Shown here one piece after another: positions 1 to 9,841 of a stretch of 64,000 nt of DNA. The stretch is taken from the NCBI GenBank assembly GCA_947095585.1, contig OX352763.1, positions 102,527,908 through 102,591,907 of the forward strand. Reading direction: 5' to 3'. The stretch's first letter is position 1, and every line of letters begins with the position of its first letter. The stretch is from Nephrocerus scutellatus (taxonomy: Eukaryota; Arthropoda; Insecta; Diptera; Pipunculidae). Under the pieces are notes generated by a model. That model saw only the letters and a list, made by a program, of their open reading frames with translations, made no database searches and had not been told where the DNA came from. The position numbers were made by a program, and so were the translations under genes.

Positions 1-1336
1 TGTCAAGCAGTCAGCCCCAGCTCAGCGTCAGCACAAAAAGAAAAACCAAAACAACGACTGTTATGTTATGAGTGTTATGTTAAATGCCCCTCGCTCTACT
101 TCTACATCCACTTTCATGTTGAGATTTTTTTTTTTTTTTTTGTTATGTAGGTTTTGTACACGTGTAAAGTAAATCCACACGCGTAAATCCTTTAAATCTT
201 CGTAAATTCTAGTAAAAAAAAAAGTCCAGTTAAGCACTCTGGGAGTGCCGACAGAAGTGAAAACTTATTTTGGCGCGCTAGACATTTTTTAGATGGGTAC
301 TAGGGTTATTGGGTTATGAATTGCATTTTATTTATGAATTGTATTTTATTAATTATTAGAAACTTTAAAATACATTTTATATTCTTTTATGAATCATCGT
401 TAACAATTTCGACAACTCTTGTATCATCATCATTATCATTAAAATTATTACAATCTAAAATAGAAACTATAGGTTCATGGTAACTAAAATAGGAAATAAA
501 CAATTTTGATTCGAAGTTATTTAAATATCTCGTGAATACCGCATCAATTGTACTTTTATATCTCGTTGTGCTAATATTGCGTTGATTGGACATAGTAAAA
601 TCTCTATTCTCTATTCAAAAATTCAATTAATGGTAGATTTTTATCGTCTGCAAAGTTTATGTTGAAATCATTGGCAAACCATCAAATCTTTTTCCAATTT
701 TATCTTGAAGCAGTGGAGAACCGGCTTTAGAATAAATAAATAAATTTTCAAACAAAAAATTTCGTATCGCATTTAAAGACTTATTAGGCGAAATATATAC
801 AGCAACCATCACAATGAGCTTCCCATTGTCAGAGTGGCAACGACAAATGCATATATCACCAGCGTCTCGTAACGGTGTCGCGAGTTCAGAGATTTTATCT
901 CATCTAAAAATATGCGTGCCGCGCTAAAAGAAGTTTTCACTTCAAAAACTTGTAAATACTTTTAAAATCCTCGCCGCCCATTGTTGTAGCCGTCGTAATT
1001 GCCGGTGTAATTGTAAAAGAAGAAAAAGACTTAGTCTGATGATTTGTACGAGTGTTTTCTTTATTCTCTGGTTATACACAATCGAACTGACAACAGGAAG
1101 TAATACCTATATATAATGAAAATATGACAGCTTAGAAAAGTAAAGTAGGAAAGTACTAGATTAAGTGATATATATTTCAGTGGATATAACAGGTTTATCT
1201 ATAAGTTCAATTATTTTTAGAAAACTAGCTCTCTATAATTTCCTGAAAATGTTGGTATAGCTTTCATAGCTATATCTAGTCTAGAAGTCGCCATTGCAAT
1301 GTCTTGTTCCTCTAAAAATTGGTTTAATATGCTTGG
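1..1336. other. AT-rich DNA, no gene recognised
   Basis: No open frame here has a recognisable domain. A 68-codon frame on the minus strand (387-593) has an Asn/Asp-rich tail and no family resemblance, so I do not call it. Poly-T and poly-A tracts are frequent, for example near 125-140 and 215-225. This stretch may be the downstream part of the LTR element described at 1.3-3.1 kb, but nothing in it proves that. Confidence 0.5.
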
Positions 1337-1558
1337 TTATAGGTATATATCTTTAAATTGGGTTTTTAATAAGTTTATCTCTAATTGTTTTGATTCATAC
1401 TCTCGGTTATTTATAATATTTATGAATATAGTTTTTAAGGATTTTAGCTCTTCTAATTTTGAATTTATTGTTTCTCTTTTATATCCTCTGCTTGAGCTTT
1501 TCTTTGCGTTATTAAAAATTTTCTCTGCTTGTGTAATGATCTCTTGTGCTACTTCCAT
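1337..1558 (-). pseudogene. short acidic/basic coiled frame, possibly retroelement gag-derived
   Basis: A 73-codon frame that starts MEVAQEIITQAEKIF and is rich in Lys, Glu, Asn and Ile, with heptad-like spacing that suggests a helical coiled segment. It lies downstream, on the same strand, of the leader-ORF and membrane-segment ORF of the LTR element at 1.6-2.4 kb. Gag proteins of some gypsy-group insect elements have such helical stretches, but I see no zinc knuckle or other diagnostic motif. It could be chance coding in AT-rich DNA. Confidence 0.25.
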
Positions 1559-1609
1559 TACTGGGGGAAAAACATTTATAATATTTATATTGGTATAATT
1601 TATTTTATT

Positions 1610-1831
1610 TTAAACATTTTGTGTTTTGTTTATTTGCTTATGAATATAGTTCCTTAAGCTATTATTATTTTTTTTTAAATATATATATGTAGTTAGTACT
1701 ACTGCTAATATTACTAAAATTATTGTCAGTTCAATAGTTGTGTTTGTTGTTGTATTGGATGGGTTGTTGTTGTTGTTGTTGTAGCAACTCCAGCCCTGAA
1801 ACGAGACCAAACGGACACCCTCCAAAAACAA
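1610..1831 (-). CDS. small single-pass membrane-like ORF, interrupted at its start by a retroposon
   Basis: The 73-codon frame contains an Asn/Thr-rich stretch followed by a strong hydrophobic segment (around residues 34-52, TIELTIILVILAVVLTTYIY) and a basic tail. This is the layout of a small membrane-anchored protein. The first 20 or so residues are translated from an inserted retroposon tail (see 1776-2038). Skipping the insertion joins the frame to upstream sequence encoding TITADKLINNNNPSN. I do not know the function. It sits between the leader ORF at 2055-2435 and the frame at 1337-1558, so I infer that it belongs to the same LTR element. Confidence 0.3.
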   Translation of the reverse strand: MFLEGVRLVSFQGWSCYNNNNNNPSNTTTNTTIELTIILVILAVVLTTYIYLKKNNNSLRNYIHKQINKTQNV

Positions 1832-2038
1832 ACAAACAAACCCATTGATTCACGCTAAGTACTTCAATTAACTAAAGCAAAGCGGATAGAAAATAAAAGT
1901 TCTAAAACCAATTAGACTAACTAAAGGAAGTGTTAGTTTCAAGTGACGTTGGCAGGCCAAGAAAAGTGGCCGCGCCAACAGGGTAGAACCACAGGCCCGC
2001 AACTTCCAAATACAGGTTTGGATGGGTTGTTGTTGTTG
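1776..2038 (-). mobile_element. short retroposon with (CAA)n tail and 21-bp target-site duplication
   Basis: The 21-bp sequence beginning TTGGATGGGTTGTTGTTGTT occurs at 1755-1775 and again at 2018-2038. The about 240 bp between them carry, read on the minus strand, the tail GTTGCTACAACAACAA at their 3' end. The same tail sequence ends the LINE at 27.5 kb. A 3' microsatellite tail plus a long direct target duplication is the signature of target-primed reverse transcription. The body has no open frame, and I could not find convincing pol III A/B boxes, so it could be a SINE or a 5'-truncated LINE. Confidence 0.6.
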
Positions 2039-2054
2039 ATCAGCTTATCTGCAG

Positions 2055-2435
2055 TTATGGTTGTCTTTTTTGAGAAACAGTGTCCCATTTTGTTTTTTTG
2101 TCTTGGATTTTCTTGCTGATATCTTTCTTTTTATCTCTTCTATTTCTGTCCAGAATGGTGGTGGCTTTGTCCCAGGGAATAGGCTTTTTTGTATCTCTTA
2201 CAACGCTAAGCAGATATGCTAACTTCCTTTTGTCCTTTACCAATTGCCCTCCTCGTTTTGGTTTCTGTATTGCCTCTACGTCTATTCTTGGAATTTTTGT
2301 TAGTTTTTTAGAACAAAGAGTCTTCTCTTGTCTTTTGTAATATTGCTGGATGGTAATCGGTCTCGGTGCTATTGGAAGTGGCTTGTAAACTGGAGGTGAT
2401 GGTTGATGTCCACTGGTTGGGATGTACTCGTCCAT
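2055..2435 (-). CDS. leader-proximal ORF of an LTR element, unknown product
   Basis: A 126-codon frame beginning MDEYIPTSGHQPSPPVYKPL: a Pro-rich N-terminus followed by a very basic Lys/Arg-rich region. It is the first open frame downstream, on the minus strand, of an LTR-like sequence (2700-3130) and a repeated leader motif (2491-2670), which is where gag would start. No retroviral gag domain or CCHC motif is visible. The frame ends at a stop just before the retroposon target site. Function is not assigned. The positive charge would fit nucleic-acid binding. Confidence 0.35.
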   Translation of the reverse strand: MDEYIPTSGHQPSPPVYKPLPIAPRPITIQQYYKRQEKTLCSKKLTKIPRIDVEAIQKPKRGGQLVKDKRKLAYLLSVVRDTKKPIPWDKATTILDRNRRDKKKDISKKIQDKKTKWDTVSQKRQP

Positions 2436-2490
2436 AAGTTTAGAAAATTTTGTTGAAAATGTGTACAGGATCTTGATGTGGATTTTTCTT

Positions 2491-2670
2491 GATTCGGTCC
2501 GCAGGATCTTCTTTTTTTATGATTTGGTCCGCAGAATCTTGATTTTATGTCGACGTCAATCTTTTAGGATTCGTTGTGTTGGATCAGGATTTTTATAATT
2601 CGGTCCGCATGATCTATCTTTTGGTTGACTGCTGTCTTCTAGGATGTTCTAGGATTCGGTCCGCAGGATC
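2491..2670. repeat. four copies of an 18-bp motif, GATTCGGTCCGCAGGATC
   Basis: The motif occurs at 2491-2508 and 2653-2670 exactly, and at 2521-2538 (GATTTGGTCCGCAGAATC) and 2597-2614 (AATTCGGTCCGCATGATC) with two changes each. It lies between the LTR-like block and the first ORF of the minus-strand element, so it would be in its untranslated leader. Confidence 0.7.
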
Positions 2671-2699
2671 GCCATGTAATATATCTTTACTACTGCATG

Positions 2700-3130
2700 T
2701 AAGCAATATGTTTTTTTTAGAAGAAGGATATATAGCGAGGACCACTCTAACAACGAAGGTATTGAGTAAAGCTTGGACTCGCATTAGTTGCTAGTCTAGT
2801 CCTGTCTTCTGTTGCTATATTTGCAGGAAGCAAAATCAGAAGACCTATCTTCTATTGCTGTATTTGCCAGAGCAAAAGCAGAAGATCGACGATTAATTCT
2901 GAGTTCTTTATTAAAATAGGTGGCCCTTTTATACTTAATTTCAAACATAGATTCTTATGATCAAAAATCGGAAGTAAGCGTCTTACATAGAATTCATATT
3001 AAAACAAAGTAATAGTAATGCTCTACATTTGATTTCAGTGCGCTTGATCAATTTTGTAGAGGTAGCGCACAGAGTAATAAACTATTGATTATATTACAAA
3101 GATGATATTTATTAGTGAGTCACACTAATA
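2700..3130 (-). mobile_element. LTR-like block with TATA box and poly(A) signal (minus orientation)
   Basis: Read on the minus strand, this block has TATAAAAGGGCC (plus 2922-2933) followed about 20 bp later by AATAAAGAACTC, then U5-like sequence. The leader repeats and an ORF follow downstream. Upstream it abuts the broken pol remnant at 3.15 kb. A TATA box followed closely by a polyadenylation signal is typical of an insect LTR. A second copy of this LTR is not present in the window, so the exact ends are not fixed. A start near TGTGACTCAC at about 3123 is a guess. Confidence 0.45.
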
Positions 3131-3144
3131 GTGAAATCGCTGTT

Positions 3145-5345
3145 CATATAATGCTCGGATGAACCTTAAGCCCGGTGCCAACCTGGGTCCGCTGAATTGC
3201 GACCACGTCTAAAACTTCATACTTTCTAGCCACTTTACGCTTTCGATCGTAGCACCTTTTATTCTCCTGCTGGACGTGGTCTATCTGCTCCTTAGCTTCT
3301 CGTCGAATTTCTTTGTGGCCACTGAAGAACTCCTCTCGTGCGGCGTCTTCTAATGCTTGTGAGAGGTTAACGTCTAGCTGACTCTTGCAACTTATCCGAA
3401 CAGGACTTCGAAAGGGGTTTTGTTAGTGCTGCGACTTACCGAAGCGTTCAACACTTGTTGCAGCCTGGACACGTGCCTGTACCATTTTAGTGGGTCTTCA
3501 ATGGACAGCTTGGTGAGGACTTCCACTATAGTTCCATTAATTCCATTTCCACGAGCTACTCTGGTGGTTACCAGAACGTGCTGTATTCTAACGAAAATTG
3601 TTAAATGTAAATGCTGCTCCTCTGTCAGAGACGATGCGGTGAGGAATGAATGAGGATCGCCGAAGACGTCCGACTGTGACTTCATCCTCTTTATGACTTC
3701 GTCACTTGTCGTTGCTCTCACCAAACAAACTTTGAGAAGGCGTCGACAATTACAAACAAATATTTATAGTTTTTTGCGGTTGGAGGCATTGGACCCAGAT
3801 GATCGACGTTGTATGTGTGTATTCAATTTTTTCCTGCTTTCCGAGTTTTGTCGCCGCTGGATACAGGCAATGCAATTTAAATTAAGCCCTGTATCCTCTC
3901 TGTCAAACGTGGCATGAAGTAATCTTTTTTCACAATTGCTTCCATCTTCTTTAGGCCGAAATGCACTTGCTCGTGAATGCTCTTGAGGACTTCCCTCTGC
4001 ATCGATCTCGGCACCACCAAACGCTGACTTCCTTCAACAAACTTGTATAGAAGTCCGTTATGAACTTCATAATCCTGATACGGTCTTTGCTTGAGGATTT
4101 GCATGACTAACTCGCACTCTTGAGCTCTTCGGACACGATACAATATCCCATCTTCGATCTTTAATATGGATGGAAATCGGCTAAGTGCATCGACATGACG
4201 TATAGCTGTTCCCAAACGATCATACTCCTGCAACATAATGGCCCATCGCGCCACTCGAGGACAAAGATCTCTTTTCATCATGGTTGCTTGAAAGGCTTTG
4301 AAGTCCGTCACAATGTTAAACCTCAAACCTCAACTTGCGCAAACATTTAATTATGCCGAGCACCTCGTGCTCATTACTGGTATAATTCATATCGGCCATC
4401 CGGTGTCACAAAAGATGTGTATTTTCGGCTTTGCTCATCGAAGTCCACGTGAAAGAATCCATTGCGCAGATCCAGTTTAGAAAACACTTCGGCTTTGTAC
4501 CTATAAACTCTCCAGCACATCTTCAATCAACGGAAGGGGGTACCGATCCTTGACGATTTTACGATTTAACACACAGCCGGTAGGTATCGTCCTTCATCTT
4601 CACCAGGACTATTGGACTGGTATAGTCAGATTTGCTTACTTGAATAATTCCGTCTTTTAACCTTTCATCTGCATATTCGCGACTTCCCTTTCTTTAGGTG
4701 CGATTCTACGTGGCTTCTGATACACTGCCTTGTCGTCTTCCAATTCTATCTTCAGGCCAATGCAATACTTGTCAACTTTTATTAGCAATGAGTCTAGTGA
4801 TATCTAACTTGAAGTCTTCGTCACCCAATTGATCTTTAGTTAAGTTTTGGAATGGTTTTTCACTCTCAACTTCAATACCAAACACATTATTCTCCTCAAG
4901 ATTATACGTCTTCATTTTCTCTCTCTTTTCCACAATCTTTATTTTCCCATGGTATCAACGCAATTCGACTTTTCTTAGATAATTTCTTCCCAATCAAATT
5001 TTTTCTGCTATCCAATTGTCTGGAATTACCTCATAACGAACAAAATGTTCATCCGATCCAATTTGCAACTTTAAAACGCATGATCCAAGTGTTTTTCTAG
5101 GCTGGTCCCCAAATCCTCTAAGTATCGTTTTCTTCTGGTCATATTTTTCTCCTATTTTCTTTATGTGCTAAGTGCGATATTGAACTGCAGTTGTGACATC
5201 GTTTTGTTGCCGATGGTCCTATTGAAGGTGTCATCATTCGGCTGTTAGTATTTCTTGTTTCGACTCTACGCTTCGGTATTTGGCGCTGCATTTTTTTGTA
5301 TATCTCCAGTTTGACTTTCAGCTCTTCCAGCGTTGTTGCTTCGTT
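3145..5345 (-). pseudogene. mdg3/blastopia-like Ty3-gypsy gag-pol remnant
   Basis: Degenerate pol of an LTR retrotransposon, read in several frames on the minus strand. Order along the coding strand: a zinc-knuckle-like CHNCSSISHLAHK segment (about 5165-5215); an RT fragment containing SPIVLVKMKDDTYRLCV and the following YPL-type motif (about 4500-4630); an RNase H/connection segment with VARWAIMLQEY and RHVDALSRFP; the integrase zinc-binding region with HEQVHFGLKKMEAIVKK (3877-4326); the integrase core end (3392-3724, with LQQVLNASVSRSTNKTPFEVLFG); and an integrase C-terminal RKVARKYEVLDVVAIQ (about 3200-3260). The ARW...HVDALSR pattern fits the mdg3/micropia/blastopia group. Stops and frameshifts throughout make it non-functional. 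Confidence 0.8.
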
Positions 5346-5584
5346 TTTTTTTATTGAATTCCATTTTATATATAATCAATCAGGGAGGCCTCGTCAACGT
5401 CGCCTTTGCTGCTGATCTGCGCCATAACATACAAATATTCCAACAAATTCTAGGAGGAATTTTTAGGAATGCTCGTAACTGTCGAACGGTCAGATTTTGC
5501 AGAGCGTCCATTCACGTACGCGCTTTCGATTTTTTTAAATTATTTTCTTTTCACTTTCTTCGCCTCTTATTCTTTTTAATTTCT

Positions 5585-5755
5585 TTACTTCTTGTCGCTC
5601 TGTCTTCTTTGTTTCTTATCACTCCACTTTACTTATTTGCCTTTTACCACTTCACTTCTTTACCTTTTTATAAGCTCTTTGTCGTCTGTCTGTTTTCTTT
5701 GCTTCTTATCACTCCACTATACTTCTTTGCCTTTTACGTCTCCACTTTATCTTCT
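5585..5755. repeat. pyrimidine-rich imperfect tandem duplication
   Basis: The segment TTCTTATCACTCCACTTTAC followed by TTATTTGCCTTTTAC appears at about 5615-5650 and again, with small changes, at about 5703-5740. The CT-rich strand makes long spurious open frames on the plus strand (5333-5899), which I do not believe are genes. Confidence 0.5.
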
Positions 5756-6698
5756 ATCAGTTCTTTTAACTCAAACATTAAATTACTTTTACCAACCGAC
5801 GCCCGATTAATTCGTTACTTTTTGCGAAATAATGAGATTAATAAATATTTAATTCCCAGTAGGATTTCGGTTAAGCACCCATATGTAGAGATCATTTAAA
5901 TTTTTCGCGAATAAATAAGGAACACTGTGTTTAATTTTTTTGTAAATATTTAATATGAAAAGATAACACTACTTATATGATTACATAGCATAATACTACT
6001 TTAAAGATTATCAATATTAATATTGAAACTCATTCAAACTAGCGCGACCGACCAGTTATCAAATCAGAAACGAACTGCCCATCTTTTTAGCAGTCACCAT
6101 TGTTCTCTGCTTAAAGCACGTCCCACACATGCAGTGCCTTTAGCAGCCGGTACCATGTCCACAGCTTCAGCAGTCCGGTCAGTAGTAATCCGAAGCTACC
6201 CATACCGGTAATGGCGATGAGTAGCTTTGCTGGTGTCATCCTTTGTAATTGTCAACAACCTGTGCTGACTCGCCTATTTATCGGCAATTAGGTAGTAATC
6301 TACCCGACAATCACCGTTGGATGATTCAACCGATCTACAATCGAAACAATGCATATGCAGCAACCAGACGATCAAGAATTTCGTTGACATGGTACCGCAG
6401 TTGTGACCTAAGAACGACGGCGACTGCACAACATATCTGTAACAGTGGACTTGCATAAAATGTGTATTAGTAATAACAAGACGCATATAATAGAAGATAT
6501 GTCAGTAATATAATGATAATAATATGATAACAGAACATATTGGGAATGTAGGGAAAGTTTTTCCCACAAGTCCGACATATATATACATTATATGTACATT
6601 GTTGGAATTTTTGTTAGCCTATTTCATAACAACGATTTCATTGTTTTTGGTAAGAAACTATTTATTAGCTTCATCATTCGACGAACGAAACCCATCGA
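5756..6698. other. no gene recognised
   Basis: Short frames on both strands (6023-6211, 6249-6458, 6274-6486) overlap each other and show no domain. Sequence is mixed AT-rich. It may be flank or decayed transposon between the mdg3-like remnant and the transposase copy at 6.7 kb. Confidence 0.5.
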
Positions 6699-7070
6699 TC
6701 AATTGTATATTTGAATATGCTTCATGAGATTAATTATTTGCGTTTTAATATAGGATACAAATTTTCTTTTTTTATATTGCTTAATTCCTGCAATCCTGCG
6801 TTTGGAAACTTGTTGCCGTGGGTGTTTCCCACACCGCAGCAAACGTTTTAATCCGTTCAGCTTACCATTAATCGATATTAAATTGCCAAATCTTTGAACA
6901 TCATTCATAATATGAGATAAATTATGAATATTGCTTTTTGTGTAATGTACTCCATATATCTTAATCGTCGTCTACCAAATTTTCTGCCAAATCATGAAAA
7001 CAAGAATATGAATTTGTTGAGCAAATGGTGATAGCACAAAAGAATTTAAACAAAATGATTGCAGATTTCA
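6699..7070 (-). pseudogene. C-terminal fragment of an insect transposase (partial copy A)
   Basis: The minus strand encodes, across frames, NHF..FVLSPFAQQIHI, then DLAENLVDDD and HNLSHIMNDVQRFGNLISIN (6840-6908 in the open frame). This is the C-terminal end expected after the HFLNCFMLSPFAQQIHI segment of the longer copy at 7836-9700. About 60 bp (7009-7066) match 7858-7917 closely. The end of the open frame (KLNGLKRLLRCGKHP) also recurs at about 7470-7560. It is a broken partial duplicate. The family is the same unnamed multi-copy insect transposase as the longer copy. Confidence 0.6.
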
Positions 7071-7079
7071 ATCAGTTTG

Positions 7080-7400
7080 ATCCATTCGCTTTGCCATCTG
7101 TTGAGCGTTGGGAACGTATTTAATTTACCATTACCCGAAAGCCTACGATTTTCCGGAATTGTGACCAAAGATTCAACAACGCTGACACAGAAATCAAATT
7201 GGCCCATTGTTGGTTCGCCAGCAGTTTTCCGCCAGTGCGTTTACCATAGCGTCTAAGGCATTTGTAAGTAGCGGCCAATACCATTTTTAGCCACGGACTC
7301 GATTACGATAATTATTCATCGCATTATCAAATAAATTCACGCCACCCATGCGCTGATTGTATTGATGAATAAGGTGTGGTTGGTCAGTCAATGCCATCTT
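7080..7400 (-). pseudogene. piggyBac transposase C-terminal fragment
   Basis: On the minus strand from about 7395 the frame reads MALTDQPHLIHQYNQRMGGV, then NLFDNAMNNYRNRVRG, a stop, then KWYWPLLTNALDAMVN. The H-x-Y-N-x-x-MGGV-x-x-x-D...YR...(K)W(Y)WP pattern is the well-known conserved block of piggyBac-family transposases around the last catalytic Asp. The remainder downstream is out of frame. No flanking TTAA boundaries were recognised. It lies between two duplicated segments of another transposase (6735-7070 and 7415-7920), so it probably inserted there. Confidence 0.75.
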
Positions 7401-7414
7401 ACGCTGTTTGTGAG

Positions 7415-7920
7415 CAATTCGTTTTTAATATAGGATGCAAATTTTCCTTTTTTTATATATATTTTATATTGCTTAATTCCTGCAATCGTTTGGATGCTTG
7501 TTGCAGTGGGTTTTTCCCAGACCGCAGCAAACGTTTTACTCCATTCAGCTTACATTCAAAAGGGTATACACTGACGACGTCGGCTTCGATAACGAGACAA
7601 TGCAGTGTACCTCCACCACCTGTTGTGATTTTGATGAGGACATCTAGAAATCCTTATTCTTGTCAGAATTCTTATTGCGAACTCTGTGGGTCCTTTCTAT
7701 TGCATTCGCTTCCTCATTATCTGTATAAAAACCATCACTTTCATCGCTCAGGTCGTCAGCGACATCGCCCGAAAAATTTCTTTCCATTTAAAAAAAAAAT
7801 AGATATACAACAAATTTATTAATTGAAAATTTTAATTAATTGAAAAACTGAATATGAATTTGTTGAGCAAATGGTGATAGCATAAAACAATTTAAAAAAT
7901 GATTGTAGATTTCAATGGGT
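7415..7920. repeat. second copy (B) of a duplicated transposase 3' region
   Basis: 7418-7558 matches 6739-6870 and 7858-7917 matches 7009-7066, in the same order and orientation. The duplicated unit is therefore split by about 300 bp of extra sequence in copy B, and a piggyBac fragment lies between the copies. Confidence 0.6.
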
Positions 7921-8433
7921 AAATAATTTTTCAAAACTAACGACCCAATGTAATGAAAAAATGTTTTGATTTCTAATGCTTTCCAATGGAAAAGACATGG
8001 ATGTATTTCAAACGGCATTTTGTAATTCAGTAGAAACGTCGTTAATTCTTTACTGCCCTTAGCGCTCCACTTCATGTCAAAGTTTTTAAATGTACCGTCT
8101 CTCCAACACAAAATAAATCTCTTCATTACACCAACATGAATGTAATTCGTCTGCTTTTATGAAATCTTTAACCATGTCATTGGGCAATTTTCTCAGGAGG
8201 GTATCGCATTTGTGATGAATGATGATCTTCATCTACTTTTTTACGAAAATCTATGTCCGTTCTTAAAGGAATGTTTATGCGAGGGAAAACATTGCAACGC
8301 GAAATGTAAGAATATTCACCAACGTTAGTGCATTTTAAACAGCCGTGCTGACCATTAAAATTTGCGACGCCTGTAATATTTAAAACATATTTTGTTACAC
8401 ATATTGTTCAAAATTATTTATTGTGTGCCTTAA

Positions 8434-8970
8434 CCCATTAACCGGAGTATAATAATAAGATAGAGTACTTTTCCAAAAATTCATGCATTTGGTGGAGTTA
8501 TTATGATATTTATTTCATCAGCATTATGAACATTGTCGTTATCTTCTTCGTCAGATGTCCAAGAATCGATCTCTGCTTGCAATTCAGCAGCAGTTAAAAT
8601 ATTACGACGGCGAATCATTTCTAAAAAATCACAAAAATATTATAACTTAGCTAAACACGACCACTCACAAAGAAAACTGACAACGAAAAGACATGACAGA
8701 TGGCGAAATGGCGGTAAAATACCCAAGCCAAACAAAAATACGCACACACTATCCCAAATACGACTCAATCGTCACAAATCATGCTTTAAGTCATACTGCG
8801 AAAACATGTTATTATTGTCTTCAATACGTGGAAATGGGTACCCATACCCTATTTCAGGTAATATGACAGGTAAAAAAAAGACCTAACCTCTAATTGGACT
8901 ACTAGTAGCGTCTGTATGAAGTTTCATCAAAATCGCATCACGAAATCGAGGATCAGCCGTTAATGGGTGG
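8434..8970 (-). mobile_element. internally deleted piggyBac-like element inside an intron
   Basis: The left end shows TTAA at 8430-8433 followed by CCCATTAACCGG. The opposite end at about 8957-8968 reads CCGTTAATGGG, whose complement CCCATTAACGG matches the left terminus. piggyBac elements insert at TTAA and begin with CCY. The interior holds a short piggyBac-type N-terminal ORF (8485-8616, minus) and no catalytic domain. The right-hand TTAA is not clear, so that boundary is approximate. Confidence 0.5.
8485..8616 (-). pseudogene. piggyBac-type acidic N-terminus, 43 codons
   Basis: The frame starts MIRRRNILTAAELQAEIDSW and runs through an acidic SDEEDND stretch to IIITPPNA and a stop. A basic start, a T-x-x-E-L box and an acidic region ending in PP is the usual look of piggyBac transposase N-termini. 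The DDD catalytic region is missing. The piggyBac C-terminal piece at 7.1-7.4 kb is a separate fragment. Confidence 0.45.
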
Positions 8971-9813
8971 GCATGGGTAAATTACCTTTTAAAAACACCC
9001 TAACAGGTGAATCACAAATAAAGCAGCTAATGCGTACACCAATTTTTTGTCGTTAATAATAATACCGTTTGTTAAAATATTCTTTAACCCCTCGACGAAT
9101 GGGCATTCCGTTGCAGATGATGGCTTTCCAATTACCATTGGATTTACCTCCGTCATTTTGTAAATATTAAATAAAATTGGCGAAAGTTACAATTTGGAAC
9201 TTTTATAAATGGGAAGGAAAGGAAGCCCATATATGTTTATGTTGATGGCAATTTCAATATTTTTTTTGATATTATATATAGAAGGAAGCGTACTCACTTT
9301 TATTTCTTTTGGGGTTTCAAGTTAGGTTCGAGCGTTTGTTGGTAGTTTTATATTGAACGTTTTATTAATAATTTTTAGTAAATCATTTATTGCCGAATGA
9401 GTAATATTATGCAAATGTGACCACTTTTTTAATTCCATTTTTATTCATTTTTTTTCATTCATTTTTTGAACAAAAATCTTTCTCTAAGCTGGGCTCAGAA
9501 AAAAACTGATTATTATTAATTAAAGGAACTTGTCCTGGAGCAGGAATTAGAATTGGAGAAGTACTACCGCCATTAGTAATTTTAAAATTTTTTTTTATTC
9601 ACGAAATATCTTCCAAATCGTTTTCCGGAATCTGTGTTTTACTAAAATAAGAATTTTGGAACATTATTAGGTGTAATTTTTAATTTTTATTGGTTTTTTT
9701 AAGTCTTCTAGAGTGCGTTCCACTATTTTTAAACTTTATGTATTGTCCAAAGGCTTTTACATTAATTTCCATTTTTTTTTGTTTTCTTCAAACGTTTTAA
9801 AGTTAAATTATTT

Positions 9814-9841
9814 ATCACATCAAAGATTACTTTTATATTAC
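9814..9841. repeat. 28-bp direct repeat, left copy
   Basis: The sequence beginning ATCACATCAAAGATTACTTT is identical to 12410-12437. The two copies bracket the mdg3-like gag-protease remnant. The length is far above the 4-6 bp target duplication of an LTR element, so this is either part of a terminal repeat or the trace of a rearrangement. Confidence 0.85.

Larger units (their letters stand above)
8371..8985 (-). other. intron of the transposase gene (GT-AG), swollen by a piggyBac remnant
   Basis: On the minus strand the exon ends ...VFLK (TTTTTAAAAG) at 8986, followed by GTAATT. The acceptor AATATTACAG ends at 8371, followed by GCGTCGCAAAT. Joining the exons gives AAA-GGC-GTC, that is FLKGVANFNG, exactly the expected continuous block. 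The 615-bp interior contains a piggyBac-like remnant. Confidence 0.75.
7836..9700 (-). pseudogene. insect DDE-type transposase gene, broken, with one preserved intron
   Basis: Minus-strand coding pieces in order: a linker with LILIPAPGQVPLINNN (about 9500-9580); HLHNITHSAINDLLKIINKT followed by LPTNART then a stop (about 9310-9415); IYKSSKL stop LSPILFNIYKMTEVNPMVIG (about 9125-9210); GIIINDKK and VRISCFICDSPVRVFLK ending at a splice donor; then GVANFNGQHGCLKCTNVGEY and RCNVFPRINIPLRTDIDFRKK; and MKRFILCWRDGTFKNFD to NYLPIEIYNHFL (7836-8126). The CDSP-x-R...KGV-x-x-FNG-x-x-GC-x-KC...LR-x-D-x-x-FR...WRDG arrangement belongs to a transposase family I know only as a multi-copy uncharacterised group in insect genomes, and I do not assign a superfamily. 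At least two stops and three frameshifts make it dead. Confidence 0.65.

Noticed and set aside
3392..5345. Possibility that the mdg3-like pol and the LTR at 2.7-3.1 kb are one intact element
   Set aside because: The pol is heavily degraded and its integrase end is cut just before the LTR block. The downstream ORF does not resemble mdg3 gag.
5333..5899. 188-codon plus-strand frame with many Phe/Leu
   Set aside because: Pyrimidine-rich DNA gives a pseudo-hydrophobic protein. It overlaps a tandem duplication and the decayed gag of the minus-strand element.
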